A stretch of DNA of 64,000 bases from Pseudomonadota bacterium (GCA_020053735.1 JAGVMP010000019.1:224583-288582), one strand, 5' to 3'; shown: positions 38,223 to 51,223, counted from the stretch's first letter. Notes: generated by a model not told the origin, from the letters alone. A program made the numbers and translations.

Positions 38223-38915
38223 ATGTCAATCGAGCCAATCAACGACAAGCAAGCAGTAGCGATTCATGCTGCAAAATACGTTAAAAATGGGATGCTGGTG
38301 GGCTTGGGCACTGGCTCTACCGCCAATTATTTTATCGAAGAACTGGCAAGACGGCAAAAAGATGAGCGGCTAAAAGTCACTACCATCGCCAGTTCTAACG
38401 TCAGTATGATTAAAGCGCAGAGTTTGGGCTTAAACGTCATCGCACTGGCGCAGGTGGCCGAGATCGATTTATATGTAGATGGTGCCGATGAAATTACCCC
38501 CGACATGACGCTGCTAAAAGGCCGCGGCTACGATTTGGTGTTAGAAAAACTGCTAGCAAAAGCTGCCAAACAATTTCTCGTCGTCGCTGATAAAAGCAAA
38601 TTGGTAGAGCGTATCGGCACCAATTACGCTATCCCGATTGAAGTGATGCCAATGGCTTGGAAAGCGGCCAAACACAGCTTAGAGGAGGCTGGTGGCGTAG
38701 GTGAGCTTCGCCAAAATGTAGCGAAGGATGGCTTAACTGTCTCCTCACACGGCAGCTTGGTATTGGATATGGCGTTTGACAAGTCCATCTCAGAACAAAC
38801 GCTCAACGCACTCATCAACAACACGCCAGGCGTGGTAGAACATGGCATTTTCTACGGTCTGACTAGCGCTGTGTTGATTGCAGAAAATGGCCATATTGAA
38901 GAGCGCTGGCGCTAA
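38223..38915 (+). CDS. rpiA: Ribose-5-phosphate isomerase A
   Basis: RpiA interconverts ribose 5-phosphate and ribulose 5-phosphate in the pentose phosphate (and, in methylotrophs, ribulose monophosphate) pathway. It has the phosphate loop GLGTGSTANYF, DGADEITPDMTLLKGRG with the catalytic aspartates, and the VADKSKLVERIG strand. Length is 230 residues. GGGGAGA precedes the ATG. It is followed 14 bases later by mltF. Confidence 0.96.
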   Translation: MSIEPINDKQAVAIHAAKYVKNGMLVGLGTGSTANYFIEELARRQKDERLKVTTIASSNVSMIKAQSLGLNVIALAQVAEIDLYVDGADEITPDMTLLKGRGYDLVLEKLLAKAAKQFLVVADKSKLVERIGTNYAIPIEVMPMAWKAAKHSLEEAGGVGELRQNVAKDGLTVSSHGSLVLDMAFDKSISEQTLNALINNTPGVVEHGIFYGLTSAVLIAENGHIEERWR

Positions 38916-38929
38916 TCAAGGCTTAACGT

Positions 38930-40408
38930 TTGTTTAAGTTAAATACGCCTAGATTACACAGCCTGCCATTTCAAGGTCTATTAGTGGCCTTTTTATTGCT
39001 CGCTTCTTCAATGTTTTTTTTGGGTTGCGATAAACCTAGCGAAGTACCAGTTCCTGAAACACCCGTGCCTACGGTTAACCAAGAAAAAATCATCACCTTT
39101 GTCACGATTAACAGCCCCAACACTTATTTTGTGGATGGTAACAACGAGTTTGCAGGGCTAGAGTACGACTTGGCCAAGTTGTTTGTGCAAGAGCTAGATG
39201 ACGGCACACAATTAAAATTCATTGTCGAAAAACACATCGATCAAGTATTGCCTAATCTTATTCATGGTAAGGCGGATATTGCGGCGGCAGATATTACCGT
39301 AACTGATGCGCGCAAAACGCGTATTGATTTTAGCATTGCCTACCAAGATGTGCAGCAACAGGTGGTCTACAACAAGGCTATTACAAAAAATCCACCAAAA
39401 GATCTAAAAGAACTGATAGGCAAAAACATCTCCGTGCCAGCTGGCACCAGCTTCGCAGAGCGCTTAAACAAACTACACCAACTAGAACCCAACTTGTTTT
39501 GGGAAGAGCGGCGCGACGTAGATTCGGAAAAAATAATTCAAGAAGTCGCTGATGGCGAAGTAGACTTCACCATCGCTGATAGCCATTTAGTGGCTATTTT
39601 GCAGAATTATTACCCGAATTTGGGCGTGGCTTTTTCGATTGGTAAGCCAGAAAAAATTGCTTGGGGTATTTCTAAACAAGCCGACCCGATGTTATTAGAG
39701 AAAGCCAACGCATTCTTTACTAAAATTAAAAAAAATGGCACGCTACATAACTTAATTGACCGCTATCACGGCAATGCAAAGCGACTTAACCCATTAGATA
39801 TTAAAACATTTTTAATACGTAGCAATACGCTGCTGCCAAAATACAAGCAGCTATTCAAACAAGCACAAGAAATTACAGGTATTGATTGGCGACTGCTCGC
39901 AGCGATTAGCTACCGAGAATCGCATTGGGATACGTTTAACACCTCGCCCACCAACGTGCGCGGCTTGATGATGCTCACCGAATCCACCGCCGATCAAATG
40001 GGCGTCACCGATAGGTTAGACCCAAAACAGAGCATTCCTGCAGGCGCCAAGTATATTAGTTTGCTGATTGATACCATTCCAGGCCGCGTGCCTGAGCCAG
40101 ACCGCACCTACATGGCTTTAGCCGCTTACAATATTGGCTACGCGCATGTAGAAGATGCGCGCGTACTGGCACAACGTCATGGACTAAACCCAAACAGCTG
40201 GGCAGACATCAAGAAAACCTTAGTGATGTTGAACAACCCAGAATATTACAGCACTGTTAAATACGGCTATGCCAGTGGTGGTGCGCCTGTCATTTTCGTG
40301 GAATCGATTCGCAGCTATTACAATATTTTATTGCGCTATCACCCTGCCCATAATCCTGAGCAAGATAGGTTTAGGTTAGCCAGTAATGAACAAACTGCAC
40401 CTATTTAA
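38930..40408 (+). CDS. mltF: Membrane-bound lytic murein transglycosylase F
   Basis: MltF cleaves peptidoglycan glycan strands from the outer-membrane side. A lipoprotein signal ends in FFLGC. Next comes a family-3 solute-binding-like domain (residues of about 55-290), then the lysozyme-like SLT domain. The catalytic glutamate is in SYRESHWD and the LMMLT motif follows. The start is a TTG at 38930 with AAGG eight bases upstream; no ATG fits the signal peptide. Confidence 0.92.
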   Translation: MFKLNTPRLHSLPFQGLLVAFLLLASSMFFLGCDKPSEVPVPETPVPTVNQEKIITFVTINSPNTYFVDGNNEFAGLEYDLAKLFVQELDDGTQLKFIVEKHIDQVLPNLIHGKADIAAADITVTDARKTRIDFSIAYQDVQQQVVYNKAITKNPPKDLKELIGKNISVPAGTSFAERLNKLHQLEPNLFWEERRDVDSEKIIQEVADGEVDFTIADSHLVAILQNYYPNLGVAFSIGKPEKIAWGISKQADPMLLEKANAFFTKIKKNGTLHNLIDRYHGNAKRLNPLDIKTFLIRSNTLLPKYKQLFKQAQEITGIDWRLLAAISYRESHWDTFNTSPTNVRGLMMLTESTADQMGVTDRLDPKQSIPAGAKYISLLIDTIPGRVPEPDRTYMALAAYNIGYAHVEDARVLAQRHGLNPNSWADIKKTLVMLNNPEYYSTVKYGYASGGAPVIFVESIRSYYNILLRYHPAHNPEQDRFRLASNEQTAPI

Positions 40409-40412
40409 TTAC

Positions 40413-41777
<1,365 letters not shown>

Positions 41778-41788
41778 CTAATTGTTTT

Positions 41789-41858
41789 GTCATTCCGTGC
41801 TTGATACGGAATCCAGTGTCTTTAAAGCCGCTAGATTCCGACTTTCGTCGGAATGACA
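41789..41858. repeat. REP-like double hairpin between rarA and serS
   Basis: The outer ends are TGTCATTCCG and CGGAATGACA. Two inner hairpins, ATTCCG-9-CGGAAT and ATTCCG-8-CGGAAT, sit inside. The second has the same 6-8-6 layout as the neisserial dRS3 repeat (ATTCCC-8-GGGAAT). Such ATTCCG/CGGAATGAC palindromes are common intergenic repeats in Betaproteobacteria. This is the only copy in the window. Confidence 0.7.
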
Positions 41859-41866
41859 TGAATTTT

Positions 41867-43219
41867 TTACTTTTTCGCTTTTTTATCTGACTGTTGTTTA
41901 TCTAGGTCTTTTAAGTGCAATAATTTTTCGCTTATTTTACCTTCTAAGCCACGCGGCGTGGGCACATAAAACTGTGGTGGTGAGTTTTTACTTTCATACA
42001 GCTCGTCAGGGAAGTAATCTACGCCCGCTGCATAAGCCTCTGGTTCGTTATGTGCATAGCGATACTCTTTGCCATAATCCAGCGCTTTCATCAGCTTGGT
42101 AGGTGCGTTTCTGAGGTGCAAAGGTACTGGCCGCGATTTATCATCACTAACAAAAGCTTTGGCTTGATTATAAGCGTTATAAGCGGCGTTACTTTTGGGT
42201 GCTACTGCCAAATAAATCACCGCATTACTCAGCGCCAGCTCACCCTCTGGGGAACCTAGCCGTTCGTAAATTTGGCAGGCCTCTAAGCACATGCCCTGCG
42301 CACGCGGGTCGGCCAAGCCAATATCTTCAATCGCCATGCGTACAATACGTCGGCCTAAATATAGTGGGTCTGCGCCGCCATCAATCATGCGTAAAAACCA
42401 ATATAAGGCAGCATCTGGATTGCTGCCGCGCACCGATTTATGCAGCGCCGAGATTTGGTCGTAAAACGCTTCGCCACCTTTATCAAACCGACGCATTTTG
42501 CTAGCCATGGTGGTTTGTAAAAAAGCTTCATCTATATTTTTAACGTCTGCTGCGTCTTTATTTAAACCCGTAGCCGCATGGAATAAAGACTCTATAAAGT
42601 TGAGCAAGCGCCGTGCATCACCATCGGCATAGGCCAATATTTGTTCTTTTACTGCGTCAGTTAAACTAATCTCTGGTGCAATTAAGACACGCCCACGCTC
42701 CAATAGCAGTGCCAGTTCTGGCTCACTTAAACTATTCAGTACAAACACTTGTGAGCGACTGAGTAGCGCACTATTCACCTCAAACGATGGATTTTCAGTA
42801 GTAGCGCCAATAAAGGTAATTAATCCGCTTTCTACAAACGGCAAAAATGCATCTTGCTGACCTTTGTTAAAGCGATGCACTTCATCTACAAATAAAATCG
42901 TTTTGCGCCCATATTGCTGCAAGGCAAGTTCAGCGCGCTCCACCGCATCGCGAATATCTTTAATGCCAGAAAGTACGGCTGAAATGGGAATGAAATCTGC
43001 ATCAGCAGCAATTGCGATTAAGCGCGCCAAAGTGGTTTTGCCAACGCCCGGTGGGCCCCATAGAATCATAGAAGGCAATTTGCCTGATTGAAACGCGACA
43101 CGCAGTGGTTTGCCTTCGCCCAACAGATGCGATTGCCCGACCACTTCGTCAAGCGTTTTTGGACGCAAACGTTCAGCTAACGGCGCTTGCGGGGTATTGG
43201 TTTGAAATAAGCTATTCAC
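41867..43219 (-). CDS. rarA: Replication-associated recombination protein A (AAA+ ATPase)
   Basis: RarA (MgsA) acts at stalled replication forks. Walker A is [14 protein letters not shown] and Walker [17 protein letters not shown]. Sensor 1 is [12 protein letters not shown]. The C-terminal MgsA domain includes [17 protein letters not shown]. Length is 450 residues. It follows lolA and ftsK in the same direction, an order common in Proteobacteria. Confidence 0.96.
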   Translation of the reverse strand: MNSLFQTNTPQAPLAERLRPKTLDEVVGQSHLLGEGKPLRVAFQSGKLPSMILWGPPGVGKTTLARLIAIAADADFIPISAVLSGIKDIRDAVERAELALQQYGRKTILFVDEVHRFNKGQQDAFLPFVESGLITFIGATTENPSFEVNSALLSRSQVFVLNSLSEPELALLLERGRVLIAPEISLTDAVKEQILAYADGDARRLLNFIESLFHAATGLNKDAADVKNIDEAFLQTTMASKMRRFDKGGEAFYDQISALHKSVRGSNPDAALYWFLRMIDGGADPLYLGRRIVRMAIEDIGLADPRAQGMCLEACQIYERLGSPEGELALSNAVIYLAVAPKSNAAYNAYNQAKAFVSDDKSRPVPLHLRNAPTKLMKALDYGKEYRYAHNEPEAYAAGVDYFPDELYESKNSPPQFYVPTPRGLEGKISEKLLHLKDLDKQQSDKKAKK

Positions 43220-43296
43220 TTATTTTTCTTTAGGTTAAAAATGATGGTTTATTTTACTGCTTATCGAGCCATAGCAATCAGTTAAGATTTTAAGCT

Positions 43297-43902
43297 TTAT
43301 TCGCCCACCACATCCACACCTTTTGGCGGCGTGAACAGAAAGGTCGCGTCTTGCAACACAGGGTTCCGTTCTACCTCATCAAAAGTAATATGCGTAATGT
43401 GGTTAAAACTGTCATACAGCTCCATTTTGCGCAGTTTTTCTGCTTTAAAACCAAGTAGCACCCGCTCGAAACCACTTTCTTTATCTTTTGGAATTGCCAA
43501 TACCCAAGTTAATTCATCTTTACGCGTTGCATTTTTAAGAGTGAAGCTTTTTTCTACTGCATCGCCCCCTGCCAACATAGCTGCCGGGCTAGAGCCTAAG
43601 GTTTTACTTAGCTCACGTATGGTCACTTGCTGTAACTCAGTATCAAACAAAAATACTTGTTTACCATCGCTGACGATTTGCTGCTCGTAAGGTTTTTTGT
43701 AATCCCAACGAAATTTATTTGGGCGTTGTAGCTGCATGGTACCTTCTACTTCTTGTACCTTGCGACCCTTGTTATCGTTGACTACTTGGGTAAATTGCGC
43801 GCGCATGGTGTTGGTGTGATTAAAAAAATCGCGCAAACTGGTGACGCCATCAGCCATTGCAGCCTGGCTAAACAATATCAAACTCAGTAATAATTTATTC
43901 AT
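43297..43902 (-). CDS. lolA: Outer-membrane lipoprotein carrier protein
   Basis: LolA carries lipoproteins across the periplasm from LolCDE to LolB. The signal peptide MNKLLLSLILFSQAAMADG is clear. The mature half-barrel includes QLQRPNKFRWDYKKPYEQ and the C-terminal FTPPKGVDVV. Length is 201 residues. It lies in the usual ftsK-lolA-rarA order. Confidence 0.94.
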   Translation of the reverse strand: MNKLLLSLILFSQAAMADGVTSLRDFFNHTNTMRAQFTQVVNDNKGRKVQEVEGTMQLQRPNKFRWDYKKPYEQQIVSDGKQVFLFDTELQQVTIRELSKTLGSSPAAMLAGGDAVEKSFTLKNATRKDELTWVLAIPKDKESGFERVLLGFKAEKLRKMELYDSFNHITHITFDEVERNPVLQDATFLFTPPKGVDVVGE

Positions 43903-43937
43903 TTAAACCCTTTAAAAACATGCGAGCGAAAAACGCT

Positions 43938-43972
43938 GCCCTGAAAGCCAATGCCCATGCGGCTTACAGGGC
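43938..43972 (-). terminator. Hairpin between ftsK and lolA
   Basis: GCCCTG-3-GCC pairs with GGC-3-CAGGGC around an 11-base loop. On the minus strand it is followed by AGCGTTTTTCGC. It may end the ftsK transcript, reduce read-through into lolA, or stabilise an mRNA end. Confidence 0.4.
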
Positions 43973-44046
43973 ATCGAAAAGAAGGTATCTACAATGATTA
44001 ACGTTTATCAGCTCATTGCGTGTACAAACGCACGTAAATCCTCATG

Positions 44047-46359
44047 CTAATCTTCTGCGCTGCTGCCCGCTTTTACCAGTACCTCGCGGTTACCGTTGCT
44101 TTGCATGCTTGAAACTAAGCCTGCACGCTCCATATCTTCTATCAACCTAGCCGCGCGATTATAGCCAATACGCAATTGGCGCTGCACAGACGAAATACTT
44201 GCACGACGGCTGTTTAACACGATGGCTACCGCCTCATCGTACAACGGGTCTTTTTCTACGCCATCCTCGCTTACATAATCACCAGCCTCGCCACCTTCGG
44301 TTTCGTTGGTTAAAATCCCTTCAATATAGTTCGGCTCGCCCATGGCCTTCAGATGATTCACCACTTGATGCACTTCATGGTCACTTACAAACGCTCCGTG
44401 TATACGCACTGGGTAACCCGTGCCAGGCGGCATGTACAACATATCGCCCTGACCGAGCAACGCTTCCGCGCCCATTTGGTCTAAAATTGTTCTTGAGTCA
44501 ATTTTGCTAGACACTTGAAATGAGATGCGCGTCGGTACATTCGCTTTGATTAAACCAGTAATCACGTCTACTGATGGTCGTTGCGTAGCCAGTACCAAAT
44601 GGATGCCTGATGCCCGTGCTTTTTGCGCCAAGCGCGCAATGAGCTCTTCTACTTTTTTGCCTACTACCATCATTAAATCGGCCAGTTCATCTATCACCAC
44701 CACAATCAGCGGCATTTCTTCTAACGGCTCAGGTGCATCAGGCGTTAAGCTAAACGGATGTGGGATTTTTTGTTCATTTTTGGCAGCCTCTTTAATCTTT
44801 TGGTTATAGCCAGCTAAGTTGCGTACGCCTAGGCTAGACATTAATTTATAACGCCGCTCCATTTCTGCCACACACCAGTTCAGTGCGTTGGCGGCTTGGC
44901 GCATGTCAGTCACCACTGGTGCCAGTAGATGCGGAATACCTTCATATACAGAAAGCTCCAGCATTTTTGGATCGATTAAAATCATGCGTACTTGGCTAGC
45001 ATCCGCTTTATACAGCCAACTTAAAATAAGTGCGTTAATAGCCACCGATTTACCCGACCCTGTGGTGCCTGCAACCAAGACATGCGGCATTTTAGCTAAA
45101 TCGGCTACGGCAGGTTTACCAGCAATATCTTTGCCCAAGCAAATTGCCAGCGGCGAATGCACATCGGCATAAGCTTGGCTGCTCATAATTTCTGATAAAT
45201 AAACGATTTGGCGTTTAGGGTTGGGAATCTCTAAACCCATATAGGTTTTGCCAGGAATAGTCTCCACTACTCTAACGCTAGCGACGGATAAGGCACGCGC
45301 TAAATCTTTCACCAAATTAGTGACTTGGCTACCTTTTACGCCTGCCGCGGGCTCAAGTTCATAACGTGTAATGACTGGACCAGGCTGAGCCGACAACACT
45401 CTGACCTCAATGCCAAAATCCATGAGTTTTCTCTCAATTAAGCGCGAGGTAAAATCAAGCGTTTCGGCTGAAGGCAGCTCTACGGTGTTACTGGCTTCAT
45501 CCAGCAAATGCAACGGCGGTAAGCTGGAATCGCTATCTGTAACAAATAGCGAAGTTTGTTTTTCTTTAATGACACGTTCACTTTTGGCAATCTCAGTTTG
45601 CGGTACTTTAATTTCAAGTGGTGCGCGGTCTTCGGTGCGTTTACGCTCGTTTTCTACAAATTCTTCACGTTTGAGTTCAACCACTTTGCCCGCTTTTCTA
45701 TCAAGCCAATCGTGATATTTGTCCCATGCCCACTGGTAACTCGCAATCAATCCTGCACCTAATTTTTCGGTCATCATAATCCATGACCAACCTGTGAATA
45801 AGCTAAAACCAATGGCAAACAGCAACAGCAAAATCATGGTAGAGCCAGCAAAGCCAAACATACCCTGCAAGCCACTATCCACGGCGTTGCCAAGCATGCC
45901 ACCAGAGCCTAATGGTAGCGTGGCTGGCAACGTAACTAAGTGTCCCGCCTCGAGTGCGCACGAGGCGACAATCAGTATCGCAAAACCAACTAAGTTGAAC
46001 ACCAAAAATGGCCGCTCGCTAATTGTGAGCTCTAAACGATGGTACATTAACCACACACAGTAAATAGCTAATACCGCCCACCACCATGCCGAAAATCCAA
46101 ATAGATACAACAACATATCTGATATCCAAGCGCCTACGGCACCGCCAGCGTTATGAATAGTGGCAGCTTCACTGGCCATGTGCGACCAGGATGGATCTTC
46201 GCGATTGTATGTGAGGAGAATAACGGCAAGATACAACCCCACCAGTATTAAACCCAACCACCACGCCTCTCGTACCAATTTTGCACCATGTAATTGAGAT
46301 GGCGATGGTGGTGCTTGTAAGCGGCCATTACTAGGGGGTGATTTTTTATTAAGAAACAA
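44047..46359 (-). CDS. ftsK: DNA translocase FtsK
   Basis: FtsK pumps chromosome DNA at the division septum and activates XerCD at dif. The N-terminus has four to five membrane helices (residues of about 30-215). The linker is short, giving 770 residues (the SpoIIIE-like size common outside enterobacteria). The motor has Walker [16 protein letters not shown] and Walker [13 protein letters not shown]. The C-terminal gamma domain, which reads KOPS, includes [15 protein letters not shown]. Confidence 0.96.
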   Translation of the reverse strand: MFLNKKSPPSNGRLQAPPSPSQLHGAKLVREAWWLGLILVGLYLAVILLTYNREDPSWSHMASEAATIHNAGGAVGAWISDMLLYLFGFSAWWWAVLAIYCVWLMYHRLELTISERPFLVFNLVGFAILIVASCALEAGHLVTLPATLPLGSGGMLGNAVDSGLQGMFGFAGSTMILLLLFAIGFSLFTGWSWIMMTEKLGAGLIASYQWAWDKYHDWLDRKAGKVVELKREEFVENERKRTEDRAPLEIKVPQTEIAKSERVIKEKQTSLFVTDSDSSLPPLHLLDEASNTVELPSAETLDFTSRLIERKLMDFGIEVRVLSAQPGPVITRYELEPAAGVKGSQVTNLVKDLARALSVASVRVVETIPGKTYMGLEIPNPKRQIVYLSEIMSSQAYADVHSPLAICLGKDIAGKPAVADLAKMPHVLVAGTTGSGKSVAINALILSWLYKADASQVRMILIDPKMLELSVYEGIPHLLAPVVTDMRQAANALNWCVAEMERRYKLMSSLGVRNLAGYNQKIKEAAKNEQKIPHPFSLTPDAPEPLEEMPLIVVVIDELADLMMVVGKKVEELIARLAQKARASGIHLVLATQRPSVDVITGLIKANVPTRISFQVSSKIDSRTILDQMGAEALLGQGDMLYMPPGTGYPVRIHGAFVSDHEVHQVVNHLKAMGEPNYIEGILTNETEGGEAGDYVSEDGVEKDPLYDEAVAIVLNSRRASISSVQRQLRIGYNRAARLIEDMERAGLVSSMQSNGNREVLVKAGSSAED

Positions 46360-46496
46360 TGGGATACGAGCCTTTAAAATAAATGCTGCATTTGAAATAA
46401 CAGTTTAAATAATATTATTGGAATTATAGCAAAATCAAATTGCCTTAAGTGGGCCCAGAAATTAAAATTACACAAACAACCCTAAAGGAGTACGTC

Positions 46497-46961
46497 ATGG
46501 ATATCGGCATCAATCAACAGGACAGACAAGCAATTGCGGAAGGCCTATCAAAGCTGCTTGCAGATACTTATAGCCTGTATTTAAAAACGCACTACTTTCA
46601 CTGGAACGTAACTGGCCCGATGTTTAACACACTGCACTTGATGTTTGAGACGCAATATAACGAGCTGGCACTGGCAGTAGATATGGTGGCAGAGCGTATT
46701 CGCTCGCTCGATATATACGCCCCAGGCACCTATAGCCAATTTGCTAAGTTAACTTCAATTGCAGAGTCAAAAGGCGTACCAAAAGCCAATGACATGATTG
46801 CAGAGTTGGTTGCTGGACATGAGGCAGTGTGTCGCACTGCGCGCAGCGTGTTCCCTGCTGCTGAAAAAGCCAGCGATGAAGCCACCGCGGATTTGCTTAC
46901 ACAACGCCTACAACTTCACGAAAAAACCGCATGGATGTTACGTAGTTTGCTTGAAAAGTAA
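46497..46961 (+). CDS. dps: Dps-family DNA-binding ferritin-like protein
   Basis: Dps forms a 12-mer that stores iron and protects DNA under oxidative stress or starvation. The ferroxidase segment [14 protein letters not shown] and the partner helix [20 protein letters not shown] are visible. Length is 154 residues. The ATG at 46497 is preceded by AAAGGAG at six bases. The frame extends 48 bases further upstream without a comparable site, so I use the inner start. About 100 AT-rich bases lie between it and the divergent ftsK gene. Confidence 0.93.
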   Translation: MDIGINQQDRQAIAEGLSKLLADTYSLYLKTHYFHWNVTGPMFNTLHLMFETQYNELALAVDMVAERIRSLDIYAPGTYSQFAKLTSIAESKGVPKANDMIAELVAGHEAVCRTARSVFPAAEKASDEATADLLTQRLQLHEKTAWMLRSLLEK

Positions 46962-47054
46962 CTTGGCGTTATAGAAAAATAATAGGCTTGAAAAGCGCAT
47001 CATCAGCCTCAACATTAAATTTAAATTCAAATTTAAATATCATTTAGAAAGTAG

Positions 47055-48011
<957 letters not shown>

Positions 48012-48042
48012 GTACTATCACGAGGACTTTAAGGAATTTATT

Positions 48043-48933
48043 GTGCAGGTAATCAAAGGTAATAAACCCATTAAGCAGCTTCGTAGCATTCAACGCAATA
48101 GCGGCAGCCATTGGGTAGGCGATGGCTTTCCTGTGCGCACGTTGTTTTCTTACTCGCAATTTGGTTCAGCGCTAAGCCCATTTCTATTGCTTGATTATGG
48201 CGGCCCAGCGACATTTCCGCCAACCAAAGAGCGGCTCGGCGTTGGCGAACACCCACATCGTGGTTTTGAAACAGTGACGATTGTCTATGATGGTGAAGTC
48301 GAACATCGCGACTCTGCTGGCGGTGGCGGCCGTATTGGCGCTGGCGATGTGCAGTGGATGACCGCTGCATCTGGCTTAGTGCATGAAGAGTTTCATGGCA
48401 GTGATTTTATGCAGCGCGGCGGACCATTTGAAATGGTGCAACTTTGGGTGAATTTGCCCGCAAAAGACAAAATGACTACGCCACGTTATCAAGGTATTTT
48501 AAGCGCGCAAATACCGGTGGTTTCATTGCCTGATAATCAAGGCACTGTGCGGGTGATTGCCGGTGAATTTGCTGGCAAAGCAGGCCCAGCAAAGACATTT
48601 ACCCCTATCCACGTCTGGGATATGCACTTAAACACTCAAAAAACGATTGAAATAGACCTCCCTGACGGTTACACGGCAGCGGTTGTCGTGCTAAAAGGCG
48701 CGATTAAAATCAATGATTCTGAAGCGATTAGAACTGCAGAATTTGGCTTGCTAGAACGCGCTGGAGAAACCATTCGCATTGACACGGTTGGCGATGCTGT
48801 TGTGTTGTTGCTCAGCGGTGAGCCAATTAATGAGCCGATTGTGGGCAGCGGTCCATTTGTGATGAATACGGCTGAAGAAATTCGCCAAGCCATAAGTGAC
48901 TACCAACAGGGCAAAATGGGTCAACTTTCATAA
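48043..48933 (+). CDS. Pirin family protein
   Basis: Pirins are two-domain cupins with a metal site in the N-terminal domain; bacterial members include quercetinases and redox sensors. The metal-ligand segment GVGEHPHRGFETVTIVY and the following HEEFH supply the usual histidines and glutamate. Length is 296 residues. The start is GTG at 48043 with AAGGAA six bases upstream. It lies 31 bases after trxB, so both may respond to the same redox signal; that is inference. Confidence 0.88.
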   Translation: MQVIKGNKPIKQLRSIQRNSGSHWVGDGFPVRTLFSYSQFGSALSPFLLLDYGGPATFPPTKERLGVGEHPHRGFETVTIVYDGEVEHRDSAGGGGRIGAGDVQWMTAASGLVHEEFHGSDFMQRGGPFEMVQLWVNLPAKDKMTTPRYQGILSAQIPVVSLPDNQGTVRVIAGEFAGKAGPAKTFTPIHVWDMHLNTQKTIEIDLPDGYTAAVVVLKGAIKINDSEAIRTAEFGLLERAGETIRIDTVGDAVVLLLSGEPINEPIVGSGPFVMNTAEEIRQAISDYQQGKMGQLS

Positions 48934-48956
48934 TTATTCTTAATACACTCTATTTT

Positions 48957-49493
48957 ATGGCTGATGACGACACTACTGGCGACAACAGCCTCTTTCACGA
49001 GGCGGTAAAAGGCGCTCGCCCGTTAAAAATAGAGCCGCAACACGTCGCCAAAACACATCCAAAGCCCATCGCCAAACAATTTATACGCGATGAAAAACAA
49101 GCACTCAGAGATTCGTTAAGTGATGATTTTTACCCTGCACATGAACTAGAAAGCGGCGAAGAGCTGCTGTATCTGCGCTCAGGTCAATCGCCCAGCATAT
49201 TAAGCAAACTCCGACGTGGCTTTTGGGTAGTGCAAGCGCAGATTGATTTACACGGCCTAATTTCGGACGAAGCACGATTATACGTGGCTGAGTTTTTAAG
49301 TGATTGCAAAAAGCGCAATATTCGCTGTGTACGCATTGTGCATGGCAAAGGCTTAGGCTCGCGCAACCGCGAGCCTGTGCTTAAACACAAATTGCGCAGT
49401 TGGCTGATGCAGCGCGACGAAGTCATCGCCTACGCGCAAGCCAAGCCTGAGGATGGTGGTAGTGGCGCAGTGATTGTTTTACTGAAGGCTTAA
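48957..49493 (+). CDS. Smr (small MutS-related) domain protein
   Basis: The C-terminal half carries an Smr domain, recognised from IDLHGLISDEARLYV, then RIVHGKGLGS and the closing GGSGAVIVLL. Smr domains act as nicking nucleases on DNA or RNA. The N-terminal 80 residues are charged and probably disordered. Length is 178 residues, the usual YdaL/SmrA-like size. It is 23 bases after the pirin gene. Confidence 0.88.
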   Translation: MADDDTTGDNSLFHEAVKGARPLKIEPQHVAKTHPKPIAKQFIRDEKQALRDSLSDDFYPAHELESGEELLYLRSGQSPSILSKLRRGFWVVQAQIDLHGLISDEARLYVAEFLSDCKKRNIRCVRIVHGKGLGSRNREPVLKHKLRSWLMQRDEVIAYAQAKPEDGGSGAVIVLLKA

Positions 49494-49512
49494 AATAATC
49501 TTAACTTAACAT

Positions 49513-50505
49513 ATGCTCCAATTTCTCGCAGACAATATCGACCAACTTGATTTAGCACTAGATCAACTTGCCGTTGCTGAACGCAATTTTGACAGCTTTG
49601 CACTCATGCTTATTGACAATGTTGTTGAACTAACTCTTCATAGGTACGTTCAAGACAAAGCTGGTGAAAATGAAATGTGGGGGCGTCTTGGTAAACCGAA
49701 GCACGACCCTAAAATTATAGAGCGTGCTCTTGGCCAAAGCTTCGACGCTAAAATTAAAGCAAGTTGCAAGCTAGGTCTAATTAATGAATCAGCTTGCGAA
49801 TCTATCCTAAATTTACATTCATTTCGGAACACTGCATACCACAAAGGGCTCAGGCACGAAAAAATTTTACACTCTTTGGCGATTTTCTATTTTAGGAATG
49901 CGTGTGACTTACTAAAAGCCTACGAACCAAACTGGTGGTCGTTTAGTTCAAAAGACAAAATTTCCTACCGAGCACTAAAATACATTGGCAAACATAATAT
50001 CCACAACCACGTAGAAATTTTTAAAGTAGCGTACGCTCGTTTAGATGATGTCGCTGCTTCAATGAGTGAAAATCTTGTAGCTGACCTATCTGCTGATATG
50101 AAGGAAACTATCGATTCAATTGACGATGCAATTTCATTTTTAGCAAACGACAGCCCAGAAAAAAGAAGTAGAGACAATGTAATTGTTGACTCACAAGCTT
50201 GGCCATTTGGATTTACTGAAGAAGCCAGAAAATTTGCTAAAAACAATGGTTACTCAGTAAGCCATGTTGGCCCCTATATTGAATGGTTGGCCAAAAATTA
50301 CGACTGGCCCATAAAGAAAGACCCTATTCCAAGCTGGCGATCACGCCTCGTAAAACTGTCAAAAGAAAACGATTACCACAAAGCCCTAAAGCGCTATTGT
50401 GATTTCATGCATCAAACTGAAGACATACGGTCACAGCTTACTGAGGCAGCGGCACAACTAGACGCTTACATCCAACAACAAATCGACTTTGCTCGTGGCA
50501 AATAG
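49513..50505 (+). CDS. HEPN-like protein of unknown function
   Basis: I recognise no named family for this 330-residue protein. The segment LNLHSFRNTAYHKGLRHEK has R105-N106-x3-H110, the Rx4H pattern of HEPN-superfamily ribonucleases. It is followed by a helix with YFRNACDLL, as HEPN domains usually are. The second half is helical with a Trp-rich patch (WPIKKDPIPSWRSR). No toxin-antitoxin partner (MNT nucleotidyltransferase) or DNA helicase is adjacent. Genes before and after are unrelated housekeeping types, so it may be a single-gene insertion. An RNase or abortive-infection role is inference. Confidence 0.6.
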   Translation: MLQFLADNIDQLDLALDQLAVAERNFDSFALMLIDNVVELTLHRYVQDKAGENEMWGRLGKPKHDPKIIERALGQSFDAKIKASCKLGLINESACESILNLHSFRNTAYHKGLRHEKILHSLAIFYFRNACDLLKAYEPNWWSFSSKDKISYRALKYIGKHNIHNHVEIFKVAYARLDDVAASMSENLVADLSADMKETIDSIDDAISFLANDSPEKRSRDNVIVDSQAWPFGFTEEARKFAKNNGYSVSHVGPYIEWLAKNYDWPIKKDPIPSWRSRLVKLSKENDYHKALKRYCDFMHQTEDIRSQLTEAAAQLDAYIQQQIDFARGK

Positions 50506-50664
50506 CATGTAGGCTTGAGTGAATGGTTTTTGTGAACTCCAACACTCCGCAATTTGTTGGGGCTCACCTCACGTACCACCAACCTACAATCACAGCCAAC
50601 TCACTCAAAATCGCATGACCGAGCCACAACCAAGCTCATTATTTATGGCTCAGTTACTCAAATT

Positions 50665-50693
50665 TTGACATAACATTGGTTTAACGCTACGAT
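50665..50693 (+). promoter_or_regulatory. Sigma-70 type promoter for the excalibur gene
   Basis: A perfect -35 TTGACA (50665-50670), a 17-base spacer and -10 TACGAT (50688-50693) precede the gene. A start point near 50700 would leave a leader of only about 14-26 bases without a Shine-Dalgarno site. Confidence 0.7.
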
Positions 50694-50713
50694 TAAAGCT
50701 CCTTTAATTATTA

Positions 50714-51205
50714 ATGGTTAAATATATGGCCGAACCTTCAGCGTTACAGAAAGCGCGTAATACCAAATCTACCCGTTTATGGTTTTTAGTATTGTTAGTG
50801 GTGGTGGTAATTGCGTTATATATGTTGGGCATCATCAAAAAGGGGTTTGCAATAGGCCTGGGTATTTTGTTGTTGGGCGCTATTGGCATACAAACCTTTG
50901 ATTATGATTTAGATTTAGGCACTTTATGGAAGACAGGCAGCATTAAAGAATCTCGTGTGCAACATACACAAGATGGCGTGGTGCTGAAAGGTGATTGTGT
51001 TAAACCTGCAGGCAAATCAGAAGAGTTTGATTTAAATTGTAGTAATTTTAAAACGCAGGCAGAAGCGCAACAAAAGTATGATTATTGTGCCGCGCAGATT
51101 GCTGAAAATAACAGTGGTCTTGATAAAGCTAAAATTATGTCACTGGATGTTTATGGCTTAGACGGTAATAAAAATGGCATAGTATGTGAGGCATTACCGC
51201 AATAA
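50714..51205 (+). CDS. Membrane protein with C-terminal excalibur-like calcium motif
   Basis: The 163-residue protein has two adjacent membrane helices (RLWFLVLLVVVVIALYMLG, then AIGLGILLLGAIGI). A soluble domain with paired cysteines follows, ending DVYGLDGNKNGIVCEALP. The DxDGNxxGxxCE ending is the excalibur calcium-binding pattern. The second ATG at 50726 is an equally possible start. It stands alone with its own strong promoter and a palindromic repeat as terminator. Function is unknown; an envelope role is likely. Confidence 0.7.
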   Translation: MVKYMAEPSALQKARNTKSTRLWFLVLLVVVVIALYMLGIIKKGFAIGLGILLLGAIGIQTFDYDLDLGTLWKTGSIKESRVQHTQDGVVLKGDCVKPAGKSEEFDLNCSNFKTQAEAQQKYDYCAAQIAENNSGLDKAKIMSLDVYGLDGNKNGIVCEALPQ

Positions 51206-51223
51206 AACGTATCTATCATTTCG

